From the NCBI GenBank assembly GCA_035460165.1, contig DATHWW010000005.1, forward strand, positions 124,001 to 188,000: a DNA stretch of 64,000 bases, given 5' to 3'. Below the pieces are notes generated by a model. It worked only from the letters and a program-made list of their open reading frames with translations, had not been told where the DNA came from and ran no database searches. Made by a program: the position numbers and the translations under genes. Shown piece by piece: positions 8,838-17,154 of the stretch. Source of the stretch: MM2 sp035460165 (GTDB lineage Bacteria > Pseudomonadota > Gammaproteobacteria > Burkholderiales > Methylophilaceae). Within the stretch, counting starts at the first letter, position 1. Each line of letters starts with the position of its first letter.

Positions 8838-8952
8838 CCCCTCACCCTAACCCTCTCCCGCAAGGGGAGAGGGAACGAAGCTTCGGTAACGTAACCGCGA
8901 CCTCTCCGATCTACTCCCTCTCCCCTTGCGGGAGAGGGTTGGGGTGAGGGGG
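8838..8952. repeat. Long nested inverted repeat upstream of DUF559 gene
   Basis: Left arm 8838-8874 (begins CCCCTCACCCTAACCC) and right arm 8916-8952 (ends GGGTTGGGGTGAGGGG) are nearly perfect reverse complements around a 41-bp centre. Each arm is itself a hairpin (CCCTCTCC, CGCAAG loop, GGGAGAGGG). The whole would form a cruciform or very stable RNA. The same GC-rich phrase is frequent in many proteobacterial genomes (my recollection). It lies between cysM and the DUF559 start codon, 9 bp from the latter. Confidence 0.85.
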
Positions 8953-8960
8953 AAGTTTCC

Positions 8961-9308
8961 ATGCCCACATTTCGCAGCCATCTAAGAACAAATTCCACCG
9001 ACGCCGAAAAACGCCTCTGGCAAGCCTTGCGTAATCGTCAGCTTCAAGGTTATAAGTTCCGTCGCCAGCATTCCATCCCACCCTATGTCGTCGATTTTGT
9101 CTGCCTCGAACACCGTCTCATCATTGAACTCGATGGCGGCCAACATGCAGAAGCCGAGGGGTACGACGCACGTCGTACCGTCTTTCTTGAAGAACTGGGA
9201 TACAAAGTCCTGAGATTCTGGAATAACGAGCTGCTCGAAAATACTCAAGGCGTGCTGGAACGAATTCTCGAGCAATTATCTTCGCAACACGCAGTGATGA
9301 GCGAATGA
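8961..9308 (+). CDS. DUF559 (Vsr-like) endonuclease-fold protein
   Basis: 115 aa, typical length. It shows the whole family signature: TDAEKRLWQALRNRQL near the N-terminus, KFRRQHSIPPYVVDFVC, then IIELDGGQH and VLRFWNNELL. The spaced Asp, ELDG and His/Gln residues match a PD-(D/E)XK-type nuclease core related to the very-short-patch repair enzyme Vsr. Its actual substrate is not known. It is preceded by a long inverted repeat (8838-8952) and overlaps ydbH by ATGA at 9305-9308. It may have arrived as a cassette with the repeat, between cysM and ydbH. Confidence 0.85.
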   Translation: MPTFRSHLRTNSTDAEKRLWQALRNRQLQGYKFRRQHSIPPYVVDFVCLEHRLIIELDGGQHAEAEGYDARRTVFLEELGYKVLRFWNNELLENTQGVLERILEQLSSQHAVMSE

Positions 9309-11038
9309 TGCGCGCGTTATTGATCCCGTTGCTATGGCTGATATCAGGTACAACCTGGGCCGTCGACCGCATCGAGATCCACGCCGGCGAGATTCATCAT
9401 CCCGCTGCCCAACTGGAAAACTTCTCCGGCACGCTGGACATGGATGGCCGCTGGCGCGGCAAGGCGACGTTGAAGCAAGGCGACGCGGCGCAACTGGCGC
9501 GCGAGTATCCGCTGCCGGTGGCGATTAGCAAAGGCACCATACGCGGCACGGCGGAATTCTCTGGCGCACAGCGCGAACTGCGCCAGCTCAAGGGCAATAT
9601 TTTCCTGAAGGATGCCGCGTTCAGCGACGAGGCCGGACTGCATGCCGGAGAAAAGGTCGACTTGCATCTCGATGCAACGGTACTGCGCGACGGCAGCCGC
9701 TGGCGCTGGTCGGGCAGGCTGGATGAGACCAAGGGCGAGATTTTTTGGCAGCCCCTTTATCTTGCCAAAGCTGATATAGGTTTCCAGGGGCGCGGCTGGC
9801 TGTCGGAGACCGCGCTCGTCGTCGAGCAGGGCCGGTTAAGCATGGGCGGTGTCGGCGCGGCCTCCCTGACCGCCTCGCTGCGCCGTCCGGACAATCGCAT
9901 GGAGGCGCTCGATGTCAGGGCCGAAAATCTTGACATGGGTGGTGCTTACGTCGGTGTGCTCAAGCCTTTCCTCGAAAAAACCGTGCTCGGCAATCTAGAA
10001 ATGGCAGGGCGGGCGGATATCCGCGTGGGGATGCGCGACGGGGCGCTGAAATCTTTCGATGTGGCCATGCGCGATTTCGATGTGGAGGACATGAACGGCA
10101 AGTTTGCGTTTTACAAGGTCAACGCGCGTGTTCCCTGGGCGTTGAACGATATGACGCAGGCAAACTTGCAGTACGGCGGCGGGCATCTGCTGAAAATGAG
10201 CCTCGGGCCGACCGATCTTGCGGCGACGCTGAACGGTTACTCTCTGACCACGCCGATGCTGCGATTGCCTATTCTGGACGGCACGCTGACCTTGACCGAC
10301 GTTTCCGCGGCGTTTCTGCAGAATCAATGGCACTGGCATCTGGGAGCGGCCTTATCGCCGATATCCATGGCCGATTTCAGCCATGCCGTGGGCTGGCCGG
10401 CCATGGACGGCAAACTGGCGGCGGGGATTCCGATGGTGACGTACACCAATGGCATGATGACTATGGATGGTGCGATGGGACTGGATATCTTCGATGGTTC
10501 GATCAAGGTGGACAAGCTGGCGCTGCAAAACCCGCTTGGACTTGCGCCGCGATTCCAGGCGGACATCCAAATGCGCAACCTCGATCTCGATTTGCTGACG
10601 CGTACCTTTTCCTTCGGCGCGATGACCGGCCGGCTGGACGGCGACGTGAATCATCTGGTGCTGTCGCGCTGGCAACCGGAGCAGTTCGATGCGTCCTTCC
10701 GCAGCAGTCCGGGCAGGTATCCGAAGAAGATTTCGCAGCGTGCGGTGGAAAACATTTCCGCGCTCGGCGGCGCCGGCGCGGCAGCGGCAATCCAGCGCAG
10801 TTTCCTGCGCTTTTTCAAGGAGTTCAACTATTCGAAAATCGGCCTCTCCTGCAAGTTGCGCAAAGGCATCTGCCAGATGGACGGCGTGGAGCCGGCCAAA
10901 GAAGGCTTCGTCATCGTGAAAGGCAGCGGCGTGCCGGCCATTACGGTGTTGGGTTACAATCGCAACGTCAGTTGGGGCGAGTTGCTGTCGCGCATACAGC
11001 GCGTTACGCAAGGCAATATCAAGCCCGTCATACAATAA
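9305..11038 (+). CDS. ydbH: YdbH-like AsmA-family envelope lipid-transport protein (short form)
   Basis: 577 aa with a signal/anchor sequence (MMRALLIPLLWLISGTTWA). The rest is rich in repeating beta-strand patterns of the AsmA/TAM type (e.g. LDVRAENLDMGGAYVG and FQADIQMRNLDLDLLTRTF). Identification rests chiefly on the neighbours: a YnbE lipoprotein and a YdbL protein follow directly, as in E. coli ydbH-ynbE-ydbL. YdbH bridges the inner and outer membranes and, with TamB and YhdP, carries phospholipids outwards. The E. coli protein is about 880 aa, so this is a shortened version. Start at the first of two Met codons, overlapping the DUF559 stop. Confidence 0.82.
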   Translation: MMRALLIPLLWLISGTTWAVDRIEIHAGEIHHPAAQLENFSGTLDMDGRWRGKATLKQGDAAQLAREYPLPVAISKGTIRGTAEFSGAQRELRQLKGNIFLKDAAFSDEAGLHAGEKVDLHLDATVLRDGSRWRWSGRLDETKGEIFWQPLYLAKADIGFQGRGWLSETALVVEQGRLSMGGVGAASLTASLRRPDNRMEALDVRAENLDMGGAYVGVLKPFLEKTVLGNLEMAGRADIRVGMRDGALKSFDVAMRDFDVEDMNGKFAFYKVNARVPWALNDMTQANLQYGGGHLLKMSLGPTDLAATLNGYSLTTPMLRLPILDGTLTLTDVSAAFLQNQWHWHLGAALSPISMADFSHAVGWPAMDGKLAAGIPMVTYTNGMMTMDGAMGLDIFDGSIKVDKLALQNPLGLAPRFQADIQMRNLDLDLLTRTFSFGAMTGRLDGDVNHLVLSRWQPEQFDASFRSSPGRYPKKISQRAVENISALGGAGAAAAIQRSFLRFFKEFNYSKIGLSCKLRKGICQMDGVEPAKEGFVIVKGSGVPAITVLGYNRNVSWGELLSRIQRVTQGNIKPVIQ

Positions 11039-11050
11039 AAGGATCGCATT

Positions 11051-11233
11051 ATGAAACATTGGATTTGGCTGCTGCCGGCAGCCCTGATTTTGCCGGCTTG
11101 CGTCACCATCAATATCTATTTTCCCGCCGCAGCTGCGGAAAAAGCGGCCGACAAGATTATCGACGAGGTATGGCAACTCAAGCAGGAACAACAAAACCAG
11201 CAGAAGCCTGCCGATGCTCCGGCGGAAAAATAA
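11051..11233 (+). CDS. ynbE: YnbE-family outer-membrane lipoprotein
   Basis: 60 aa. Signal peptide and lipobox are clear (LLPAALILPAC, Cys at residue 17), followed by VTINIYFPAAAAEKAADKII, a strong YnbE signature. In E. coli YnbE forms a beta-strand with the C-terminus of YdbH to complete its bridge to the outer membrane. It starts 12 bp after ydbH, preceded by AGGATCG. The C-terminal third is Gln/Lys-rich and low in complexity. Confidence 0.9.
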   Translation: MKHWIWLLPAALILPACVTINIYFPAAAAEKAADKIIDEVWQLKQEQQNQQKPADAPAEK

Positions 11234-11243
11234 GGAGACCATC

Positions 11244-11666
11244 ATGAAAAAATACCTCTATGCGATTGCCTTCCTCGTCGCCGCGCTGATGGCAGTGCCT
11301 GCAGCAATTGCCGCCGCCGACCTCGAAATCAACACGCCGGCCATTGCCGCCCTCCAGGGCAGCATGCAGGGCCGCCACGGGCAATTGGCCCCGTATTACG
11401 CCAGTGGCGCAGTCGGCCTGACACGTGACGGTCTGGTTGCGGTGCGCGACGCCAATGCCGTGCCGCTGAAAGATCGCCAGGGCGTGAATTCGCTGGTGGC
11501 AGCCGAGAACAAGGATCGCAGCGCGCTCTACAAGGAAATCGCCAACGCCAACGGCCATCCCGAGTGGGAGTCCGAGGTGCGCAACACCTTCGCACAGCGC
11601 TGGGTACAGAAGGCGCAAGGCGGCTGGTGGTATCAGGACGCAAGCGGCGGTTGGGCGAAGAAGTGA
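11244..11666 (+). CDS. ydbL: YdbL-family periplasmic protein (DUF1318)
   Basis: 140 aa from the ATG at 11244, with AAGGAGA just upstream (11233-11239); the in-frame extension to 11214 overlaps ynbE and lacks a ribosome site. Signal peptide with cleavage near AIAAAD. The mature part has the DUF1318 phrase QGRHGQLAPYYASGAVGLTRDG and ends in a Trp-rich stretch (GGWWYQDASGGWAKK). YdbL modulates the YdbH-YnbE interaction in E. coli. The TGA stop codon is also the left target duplication of the small element at 11667-11788. Confidence 0.9.
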   Translation: MKKYLYAIAFLVAALMAVPAAIAAADLEINTPAIAALQGSMQGRHGQLAPYYASGAVGLTRDGLVAVRDANAVPLKDRQGVNSLVAAENKDRSALYKEIANANGHPEWESEVRNTFAQRWVQKAQGGWWYQDASGGWAKK

Positions 11667-11791
11667 TTCCGCTTCCGAATCAAAACGATCGCGGCGTTGG
11701 CCGCGTCTGCAGCGACTCGCCGTACTACTCGTACTGTCTTCGTCGCTTCATCCTAGCCGCCTTGCGCTCTTCTGATTGGGAACCGGAATGA
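11664..11791. mobile_element. MITE-like palindromic element, family C, with 3-bp target duplication
   Basis: The element 11667-11788 (122 bp) has imperfect terminal inverted repeats TTCCGCTTCCGAATCA and (reverse complement of the right end) TTCCGGTTCCCAATCA. TGA flanks both sides (11664-11666 and 11789-11791). The left TGA is the ydbL stop codon, and the right one overlaps the exonuclease start codon (A of ATG is the last element base). Read in reverse, the interior holds GACAGTACGAGTAGTACGGC and GCAAGGCG ... CAACGCCGC, closely matching the family B element at 5949-6090. Confidence 0.65.
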
Positions 11792-12561
11792 CACCTACTT
11801 TGGTCTTCGACATCGAGACCGTTCCCGATACCGATGGTCTGAAAAAGCTGATGGATCTGCCCGCCGACACGCCGGCGGAAGATGTGGCGAAGATCGCCTT
11901 CCATCAGCGCCGCCAAAACGGACAATCCGAATTTCTTCCACTGCACGTGCAGCGCGTGGTGGCGATCTCCTGCGTGCTGCGCGAAGGCGACAATTTCAAG
12001 GTGTGGTCGCTGGGCGCGCCGGATGAGGACGAAGGCGCGTTGATCCAGCGCTTCTATGACGGTATCGAGAAATACAAACCCAACCTGGTCTCCTGGAATG
12101 GCGGCGGCTTTGATCTGCCGGTGCTGCATTATCGCGGCATGATTCACAACGTGGCCGCGCCTTGCTATTGGGACATGGGCGAGGATGATCGCGACTTCAA
12201 GTGGAACAACTACATCAGCCGCTATCACATGCGTCATACCGACTTGATGGACTTGCTCGCGCTGTACCAGGGGCGCGGCAATGCACCGCTCGATCAGCTG
12301 GCGCAACTGTGCGGCTTTCCCGGCAAGCTGGGCATGGACGGCTCCAAGGTGTGGGATGCGTATCAGGCCGGCGAGATCGAGGCGATTCGCAACTATTGCG
12401 AAACCGACGTGGTGAACACCTGGCTGGTTTACCTGCGCTTTCAGCAAATGCGCGGGGCGCTCAGCCCGGCGGCCTACCAGAGCGAAATCGCGCTGGTGCG
12501 GGAAAGTCTGGCAACCTACAGCGGCAGTCACTGGCAGGAATTCTTACAACACTGGAACTAA
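11788..12561 (+). CDS. Predicted 3'-5' exonuclease of the PolB-like family
   Basis: 257 aa. DEDD exonuclease motifs are visible: Exo I LVFDIETVPD at the N-terminus, Exo II in VSWNGGGFDLPVL, and Exo III in IRNYCETDVVNTWLVYLRFQ. This matches the stand-alone exonuclease domain resembling the proofreading domain of family B polymerases (PF10108 type). It probably trims DNA 3' ends in repair; the precise role is unknown. The ATG at 11788 is formed at the end of a family C element, whose terminal repeat supplies the only purine-rich sequence (GGGAACCGGA) upstream. RlmD follows 37 bp downstream of the stop if the second Met is used. Confidence 0.88.
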   Translation: MTPTLVFDIETVPDTDGLKKLMDLPADTPAEDVAKIAFHQRRQNGQSEFLPLHVQRVVAISCVLREGDNFKVWSLGAPDEDEGALIQRFYDGIEKYKPNLVSWNGGGFDLPVLHYRGMIHNVAAPCYWDMGEDDRDFKWNNYISRYHMRHTDLMDLLALYQGRGNAPLDQLAQLCGFPGKLGMDGSKVWDAYQAGEIEAIRNYCETDVVNTWLVYLRFQQMRGALSPAAYQSEIALVRESLATYSGSHWQEFLQHWN

Positions 12562-12598
12562 AAACCGCATGCAGGTTTCATCGCGGCCATCAATTTTC

Positions 12599-13930
12599 AT
12601 GCAAGCATCCAACGTTATCCCGGGCAACATCGCCCTTATCGAATCCCTCGACCAAGAAGGACGCGGCGTCGGCCGTATCGAGGGCAAAGTTATTTTCATC
12701 GACGGTGCCTTGCCCGGCGAGAAAGTCACCTACAAAACCACGCGCAGCAAGGCCAGCTACGAAATCGGCAAGCTGGACCAAATCCTCAAGGCTTCGGCCA
12801 TGCGCACCCAGCCGCAATGTCCGCATTTCGGCGTGTGCGGCGGTTGCGCATTACAACATATGGATATTTCCGCGCAGGTGGCGGCCAAGCAGCGCATGCT
12901 GGAGGATGACCTCTGGCACATCTCCAAGGTGAAGTCGGAAACCATGCTGCCGCCGATCTACGGCCCGGCCTGGGGCTACCGCCACAAGGCGCGGCTGCGG
13001 GCGCGCTTCGTGCCGATGAAGGGGCGCGTGCTGGTCGGCTTCCACGAAAAGGCCAGCAGCTACGTCGCGGTAATGCACGAATGCCATGTGTTGCCGTCGC
13101 ATATCTCGGCGCTAATCGTACCGTTGCAGGACTTGCTGGCAAAATTGTCGATCAAGGATCGCATGCCGCAAATCGAGGTTGCCGTCGGCGAACACGTGTC
13201 GGTGCTGGTGTTCCGCGTGCTCGACCCCATCACGCCGGAGGACGAGCCGCTGCTCCGCGAGTTCGCCGACACCTACGGCGTGCAGGTTTGGCTGCAGAGC
13301 AAGGGGCCGGAAACCGCGAAGCCATTCCACCCGCTGGATGCGCCGCAACTAAGCTATTCGCTGCCCGAGTACGATCTGGTTTACCCTTTCAAGCCGATTG
13401 AGTTCACCCAGGTCAATCCACAGATTAATCGCGTTCTGGTGCGCCGCGCGTTGCGACTGCTCGATCCGCAACCGGGTGAGCGCATAGCCGACTTTTTCTG
13501 CGGCCTCGGCAATTTCACGCTGCCGATTGCCCGCATGGGCGCCAACGTGCTCGGCATGGAAGGCTCGGCGGCTCTGGTGCAGCGCGCCAGGGAGAGTGCG
13601 GAGCGCAACGGTCTGACGCATGCGGTGGAATTCCGCGAGGCCGATTTGTTCGAGAAAACCGCCGATAGCTTGGCTGCGCTCGGCCATTTCGATAAATGGC
13701 TGATCGACCCGCCGCGCGACGGCGCGATGGAACTGATCAAGGCGATAGAGGAAAACACCGCGCCGCAACGCATCGTCTACGTGTCCTGCAACCCCGCCAC
13801 GCTGGCGCGCGACGCCGGGCTGCTGGTGCACAAGGGCTACCGCATGGTCGCGGCGGGCGTGGTCAACATGTTCCCGCACACTGCGCACGTGGAATCCATC
13901 GCGCTGTTCGAAAAGCTGGCGGCTGAATGA
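12599..13930 (+). CDS. rlmD: 23S rRNA (uracil-1939-C5)-methyltransferase RlmD
   Basis: 443 aa from the ATG at 12599; an ATG at 12569 would add ten residues. An N-terminal TRAM domain (GRGVGRIEGKVIFIDGALPGE) is followed by a 4Fe-4S site with C74, C80 and C83 (CPHFGVCGGC) and a further Cys in MHECHVLPS. The C-terminal SAM domain contains ERIADFFCGLGNFTLPIA and the catalytic cysteine in VYVSCNPATLARDAG. It forms m5U1939 in 23S rRNA. The GQG-type TRAM and the Fe-S spacing favour RlmD over RlmCD. Its TGA overlaps the ATG of the next gene (ATGA, 13927-13930). Confidence 0.95.
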   Translation: MQASNVIPGNIALIESLDQEGRGVGRIEGKVIFIDGALPGEKVTYKTTRSKASYEIGKLDQILKASAMRTQPQCPHFGVCGGCALQHMDISAQVAAKQRMLEDDLWHISKVKSETMLPPIYGPAWGYRHKARLRARFVPMKGRVLVGFHEKASSYVAVMHECHVLPSHISALIVPLQDLLAKLSIKDRMPQIEVAVGEHVSVLVFRVLDPITPEDEPLLREFADTYGVQVWLQSKGPETAKPFHPLDAPQLSYSLPEYDLVYPFKPIEFTQVNPQINRVLVRRALRLLDPQPGERIADFFCGLGNFTLPIARMGANVLGMEGSAALVQRARESAERNGLTHAVEFREADLFEKTADSLAALGHFDKWLIDPPRDGAMELIKAIEENTAPQRIVYVSCNPATLARDAGLLVHKGYRMVAAGVVNMFPHTAHVESIALFEKLAAE

Positions 13931-15387
13931 GTGTGGGGCGGTTGTTGCGCCGCATGGCGCTGGCCGCCCTGATACTGCCTGTCATTCTTGCCGGCTGCTC
14001 CCAACCGGATAGCCAAACCGCAATCCGCTTCGCCATCGCCCAGGCGCCGCTGACGCTCGATCCGCGTTATGCCACCGACGCTGCTTCGGAACGCGTCAAT
14101 CGTTTGATCTACCGGCCGCTGGTCGATTTCGATGCGCATTTCCGCCCCGTGCCGGCATTGGCGAATTGGCAATGCCAGGATGCTTTGCATTGCCGCTTTA
14201 CGCTGGGCGCCGAGGGGCGGCAGTTCCACGACGGCACGCGCCTGACTGCGCTTGATGTGGTGGCCACCTATCGTTCGCTACTGACGTTGAAGAACTCCCC
14301 GCATACCGCCGAATTCGCCAACATCACCGCAGTCGCGGCGGCGGATGAAAACACCGTCGATTTCACGCTCAAAGCGCCGGATGCGCAATTTCCGGCGCGA
14401 CTTATTGTCGGCATCCTTCCCGCTGCATTGATCGAAGGCAATCACGATTTCGCGCGCCACCCAGTCGGCAGCGGCCCGTTGCGTTTTGTGGAGTGGAACC
14501 GCGTCCTCAGACTGGAGCGTCTTTCCGATCGTCAACGGATCGTGCTGGAAGAAGTCCGCGACCCCACGGTGCGCGTGCTGAAAATGCTGCGGCATGAGGC
14601 CGATCTGGTTCAGGGCGATTTGCCGCCGGAGCTGGTCGCCTACCTGCGGAGTCAGTCGGGCGTGCAGGTGCAGGAAGTCCCCGGTGCCAATTACTCCTAT
14701 CTCGGTTTTAACCTGCAAGACCCATTGCTGCGCGACCCACAGGTGCGCCGGGCCGTCACACTCGCCATCGATCGCGACGCCATCGTACGCCAGGCGCTGG
14801 TGGGCGGCAGCCGGCCGGCGACGGCCATCCTCCCGCCCGAGCATTGGGCCGGAAACGCCACGTTGCCGCCATACCCCTACGACCCGACCGAAGCGCGGGC
14901 ATTGCTGCAGCAGGCCGGAATCGCTTTGCCGCTCAAATTGGTCTACAAAACCTCCACCGACGCCCAGCGCGTGCGCCTTGCGACAATCTTGCAGGCACAG
15001 ATGCGCCCGGCTGGTATCGAGCTTGAAATCCGCAGTCTGGACTGGGGCACGTTCTTCGATGATGTCAAACATGGTAAATTCCAGCTCTACGGCCTGACCT
15101 GGGTGGGCATCAAGACGCCCGAGATTTACCGCTTGGCGTTCCATAGCCACTCCGTGCCGCCCGCCGGCGCCAATCGTGGCAGGATGCAGGATGCGGAACT
15201 CGATGGCCTGATCGAACAACAAAACTGGCAGGCGGTGACGGAGCGCATCCACGCGCTGCTGCCATATGCGCCGTTGTGGTATGAGGGCCAGTTCGCGGCG
15301 ATGAATCGCAATGTCACGCATTACGCGCCGGCGCCCGATGGTAACTGGGACGCGCTGGCGACCATAGAGAGGGGTAGTCAACCATGA
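13927..15387 (+). CDS. Peptide/muropeptide ABC transporter substrate-binding lipoprotein
   Basis: 486 aa. Lipoprotein signal with lipobox ILAGC (Cys at about residue 24). The body fits family 5 solute-binding proteins (DppA/OppA/MppA): APLTLDPRYATDAASERVNRL, HDGTRLTALDVVATYRSLL, PVGSGPLRFVEW and VRRAVTLAIDRDAIV. It should capture a peptide in the periplasm for the permeases encoded at 16240 and 17151. It is the first of six tightly packed genes ending with nagZ, which suggests a cell-wall peptide or muropeptide as ligand (inference). Overlaps rlmD and the VOC gene by four bases each. Confidence 0.9.
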   Translation: MSVGRLLRRMALAALILPVILAGCSQPDSQTAIRFAIAQAPLTLDPRYATDAASERVNRLIYRPLVDFDAHFRPVPALANWQCQDALHCRFTLGAEGRQFHDGTRLTALDVVATYRSLLTLKNSPHTAEFANITAVAAADENTVDFTLKAPDAQFPARLIVGILPAALIEGNHDFARHPVGSGPLRFVEWNRVLRLERLSDRQRIVLEEVRDPTVRVLKMLRHEADLVQGDLPPELVAYLRSQSGVQVQEVPGANYSYLGFNLQDPLLRDPQVRRAVTLAIDRDAIVRQALVGGSRPATAILPPEHWAGNATLPPYPYDPTEARALLQQAGIALPLKLVYKTSTDAQRVRLATILQAQMRPAGIELEIRSLDWGTFFDDVKHGKFQLYGLTWVGIKTPEIYRLAFHSHSVPPAGANRGRMQDAELDGLIEQQNWQAVTERIHALLPYAPLWYEGQFAAMNRNVTHYAPAPDGNWDALATIERGSQP

Positions 15388-15758
15388 TTAAGATCAACCG
15401 CATGATGCATACCGGGCTGATCGTCACCGACCTGGAAAAGTCCCGTGCGTTCTACGAAGGCCTGCTCGGCCTGACGCCCAATCCTGCACGCCCCGATTTC
15501 AATTTCGCCGGCGTCTGGTACGACATCGGCGAAAACCAGGTGCACTTGATGGTCGTGCCGAATCCGTACACCGAAGTTGTTCATCCCGAGCACGGCGGAC
15601 GCGATATCCACATCGCCTTTTCCGTGGACGACGTCGAGCCGGTGCGCGCCGTGCTGGAAGAGGCCGGCGTGCCGTATTCGATGAGCAAGTCCGGCCGTGC
15701 CGCGCTGTTTTGCCGCGATCCGGACGGCAACGCGCTTGAATTCTCGGCGGTCAAGTGA
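15384..15758 (+). CDS. VOC-family (glyoxalase/dioxygenase fold) protein
   Basis: 124 aa, one pair of beta-alpha-beta-beta-beta modules. Candidate metal ligands fall at the usual places: His in MMHTGLIVTDLEKSRAFY, HIAFSVDDVEPV in the second module, and Glu in DGNALEFSAVK near the C-terminus. Glyoxalase I, fosfomycin-resistance enzymes and extradiol dioxygenases share this fold, so the substrate cannot be read from sequence. It sits between the binding protein and the YkuD enzyme with four-base overlaps on both sides, so it is translated with them. Confidence 0.85.
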   Translation: MIKINRMMHTGLIVTDLEKSRAFYEGLLGLTPNPARPDFNFAGVWYDIGENQVHLMVVPNPYTEVVHPEHGGRDIHIAFSVDDVEPVRAVLEEAGVPYSMSKSGRAALFCRDPDGNALEFSAVK

Positions 15759-16240
15759 TCTTTCTGCTGATCGATGTTTCGATTGCCGAGCAGAAGCTGC
15801 GTCTGCTGGACGAAGCGGGCGCCGTGCTGGTGGAATATCCCGTCTCCACTGCCGCCAATGGCCCCGGCGAGCGCAAGAACAGCAATTGCACGCCGCGCGG
15901 CAGGCACGTCGTGCGTGCGAAGATCGGCGACGGAAAACCGTTGGGCGCCGTATTCATTGGCCGCCGGCCGACCGGTGAAACCTGGTCGCCCGAGCTGGCC
16001 GCGGCACATCCGACGCGCGACTTCATCCTGACGCGCATCCTGTGGCTCTCCGGCTGCGAGCCGGGCGTGAACCGCCTGGGCGAGGTGGACAGCATGCAGC
16101 GCTATATCTACATCCATGGCACGCCGGACATTGAGCCGATGGGCGTGCCGCGCTCGCACGGCTGCATCCGCATGCGCAATACGGATGTGGTCGCGTTGTT
16201 CGACCAGGTGCCCGTTCACACGCCGGTGCTGATCCGCTGA
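15755..16240 (+). CDS. YkuD-domain enzyme without signal peptide (LD-carboxypeptidase/transpeptidase)
   Basis: 161 aa. The catalytic motif HG-(13)-SHGCIRM is complete, with H121 and the nucleophile C137. The protein begins directly with the domain (MIFLLIDVSIAEQKLRLLDE) and has no signal peptide or anchor, unlike periplasmic L,D-transpeptidases. Small cytoplasmic YkuD proteins such as ElsL/LdcV are L,D-carboxypeptidases that trim the terminal D-Ala of recycled tetrapeptides. The link to nagZ and a peptide importer supports that role here, by inference. The start is GTG at 15755, overlapping the VOC stop; the stop overlaps the permease ATG by one base. Confidence 0.85.
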   Translation: MIFLLIDVSIAEQKLRLLDEAGAVLVEYPVSTAANGPGERKNSNCTPRGRHVVRAKIGDGKPLGAVFIGRRPTGETWSPELAAAHPTRDFILTRILWLSGCEPGVNRLGEVDSMQRYIYIHGTPDIEPMGVPRSHGCIRMRNTDVVALFDQVPVHTPVLIR

Positions 16241-17154
16241 TGCTGGCGAAGCGTCTGGTCGGTGTGCTGCCGGTGGTATTCGGCGTCCTGCTGCTGACCT
16301 TTCTGCTCGTCCATCTCGTGCCTGGCGACCCGGTTGAGGTGATGCTGGGCGAGTCCGCCACCTCCGCTGATCGCAGCGCCTTGCGCGCCGAACTGGGCCT
16401 GGATCGGCCGCTGCCGCTGCAATTCGTCGATTACCTGGGCAAGCTGGCGCAGGGTGATTTCGGCGTGTCCATCCATAGCCACGCGCCCATTTCCGACCTA
16501 CTGGCCGAGCGCATCCCGGCGACGGCTCGACTCGCTTTGCTGTCCCTGGCAATGGCCCTCGCCATCGGCTTGCCGCTAGGCATCGTTGCTGCACTGAAGC
16601 ATCGGCGCTGGCCAGACCGTGCGGCGACACTTTCGGCACTGACCTTGTCCGCCATGCCGCATTTCTGGCTGGGGCCGCTGCTGATGCTGGTGTTTGCGTT
16701 GTGGCTGGGCTGGTTGCCGGTAAGCGGCATGGACAATGGCGCCTCTATCCTCTTGCCTGCGCTGACATTGGCGAGTGGCTTGGCGGCCATTCTCACCCGT
16801 ATGACGCGCGCCAGCCTGCTCGAAGTGCTGAACGAGGATTTCGTGCGCACCGCGCGCGCCAAGGGCTTGCCGGAGCGGACAGTCATCCTGCGCCATGCAT
16901 TGAAAGCCGCGCTGCTGCCGGTGGTGACCGTGATCGGTCTGCAACTCGGCTCGTTGCTGGCGGGGGCGGTCATCACCGAGACCGTGTTCGGCTGGGAAGG
17001 GGCGGGGCGGTTACTGGTCGAATCCATCGAGAAGCGCGACTATCCGGTGACGCAAGCCTGCGTGCTGGTGATCGCGCTGACGTATGTGCTGGTCAACCTG
17101 CTGACCGATCTGGTTTATTCCCGGCTCGATCCCCGCGTGCGCTTCTCGACATGA
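16240..17154 (+). CDS. Peptide ABC transporter permease (DppB/OppB type)
   Basis: 304 aa. N-terminal signature FGVLLLTFLLVHLVPGDPVE and about six membrane segments. The EAA loop that contacts the ATPase is present (DFVRTARAKGLPERTVILRHALKAALLPVV). With the DppC-like partner it forms the channel of a peptide importer. Start ATG at 16240 overlaps the previous TGA, and the end overlaps the next ATG by four bases. No ATP-binding subunit gene lies anywhere in the cluster, so it must borrow an ATPase encoded elsewhere. Confidence 0.93.
   Translation: MLAKRLVGVLPVVFGVLLLTFLLVHLVPGDPVEVMLGESATSADRSALRAELGLDRPLPLQFVDYLGKLAQGDFGVSIHSHAPISDLLAERIPATARLALLSLAMALAIGLPLGIVAALKHRRWPDRAATLSALTLSAMPHFWLGPLLMLVFALWLGWLPVSGMDNGASILLPALTLASGLAAILTRMTRASLLEVLNEDFVRTARAKGLPERTVILRHALKAALLPVVTVIGLQLGSLLAGAVITETVFGWEGAGRLLVESIEKRDYPVTQACVLVIALTYVLVNLLTDLVYSRLDPRVRFST

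Noticed and set aside
8838..8952. CRISPR-like repeat
   Set aside because: Only two inverted arms, no regular spacers or direct repeats.
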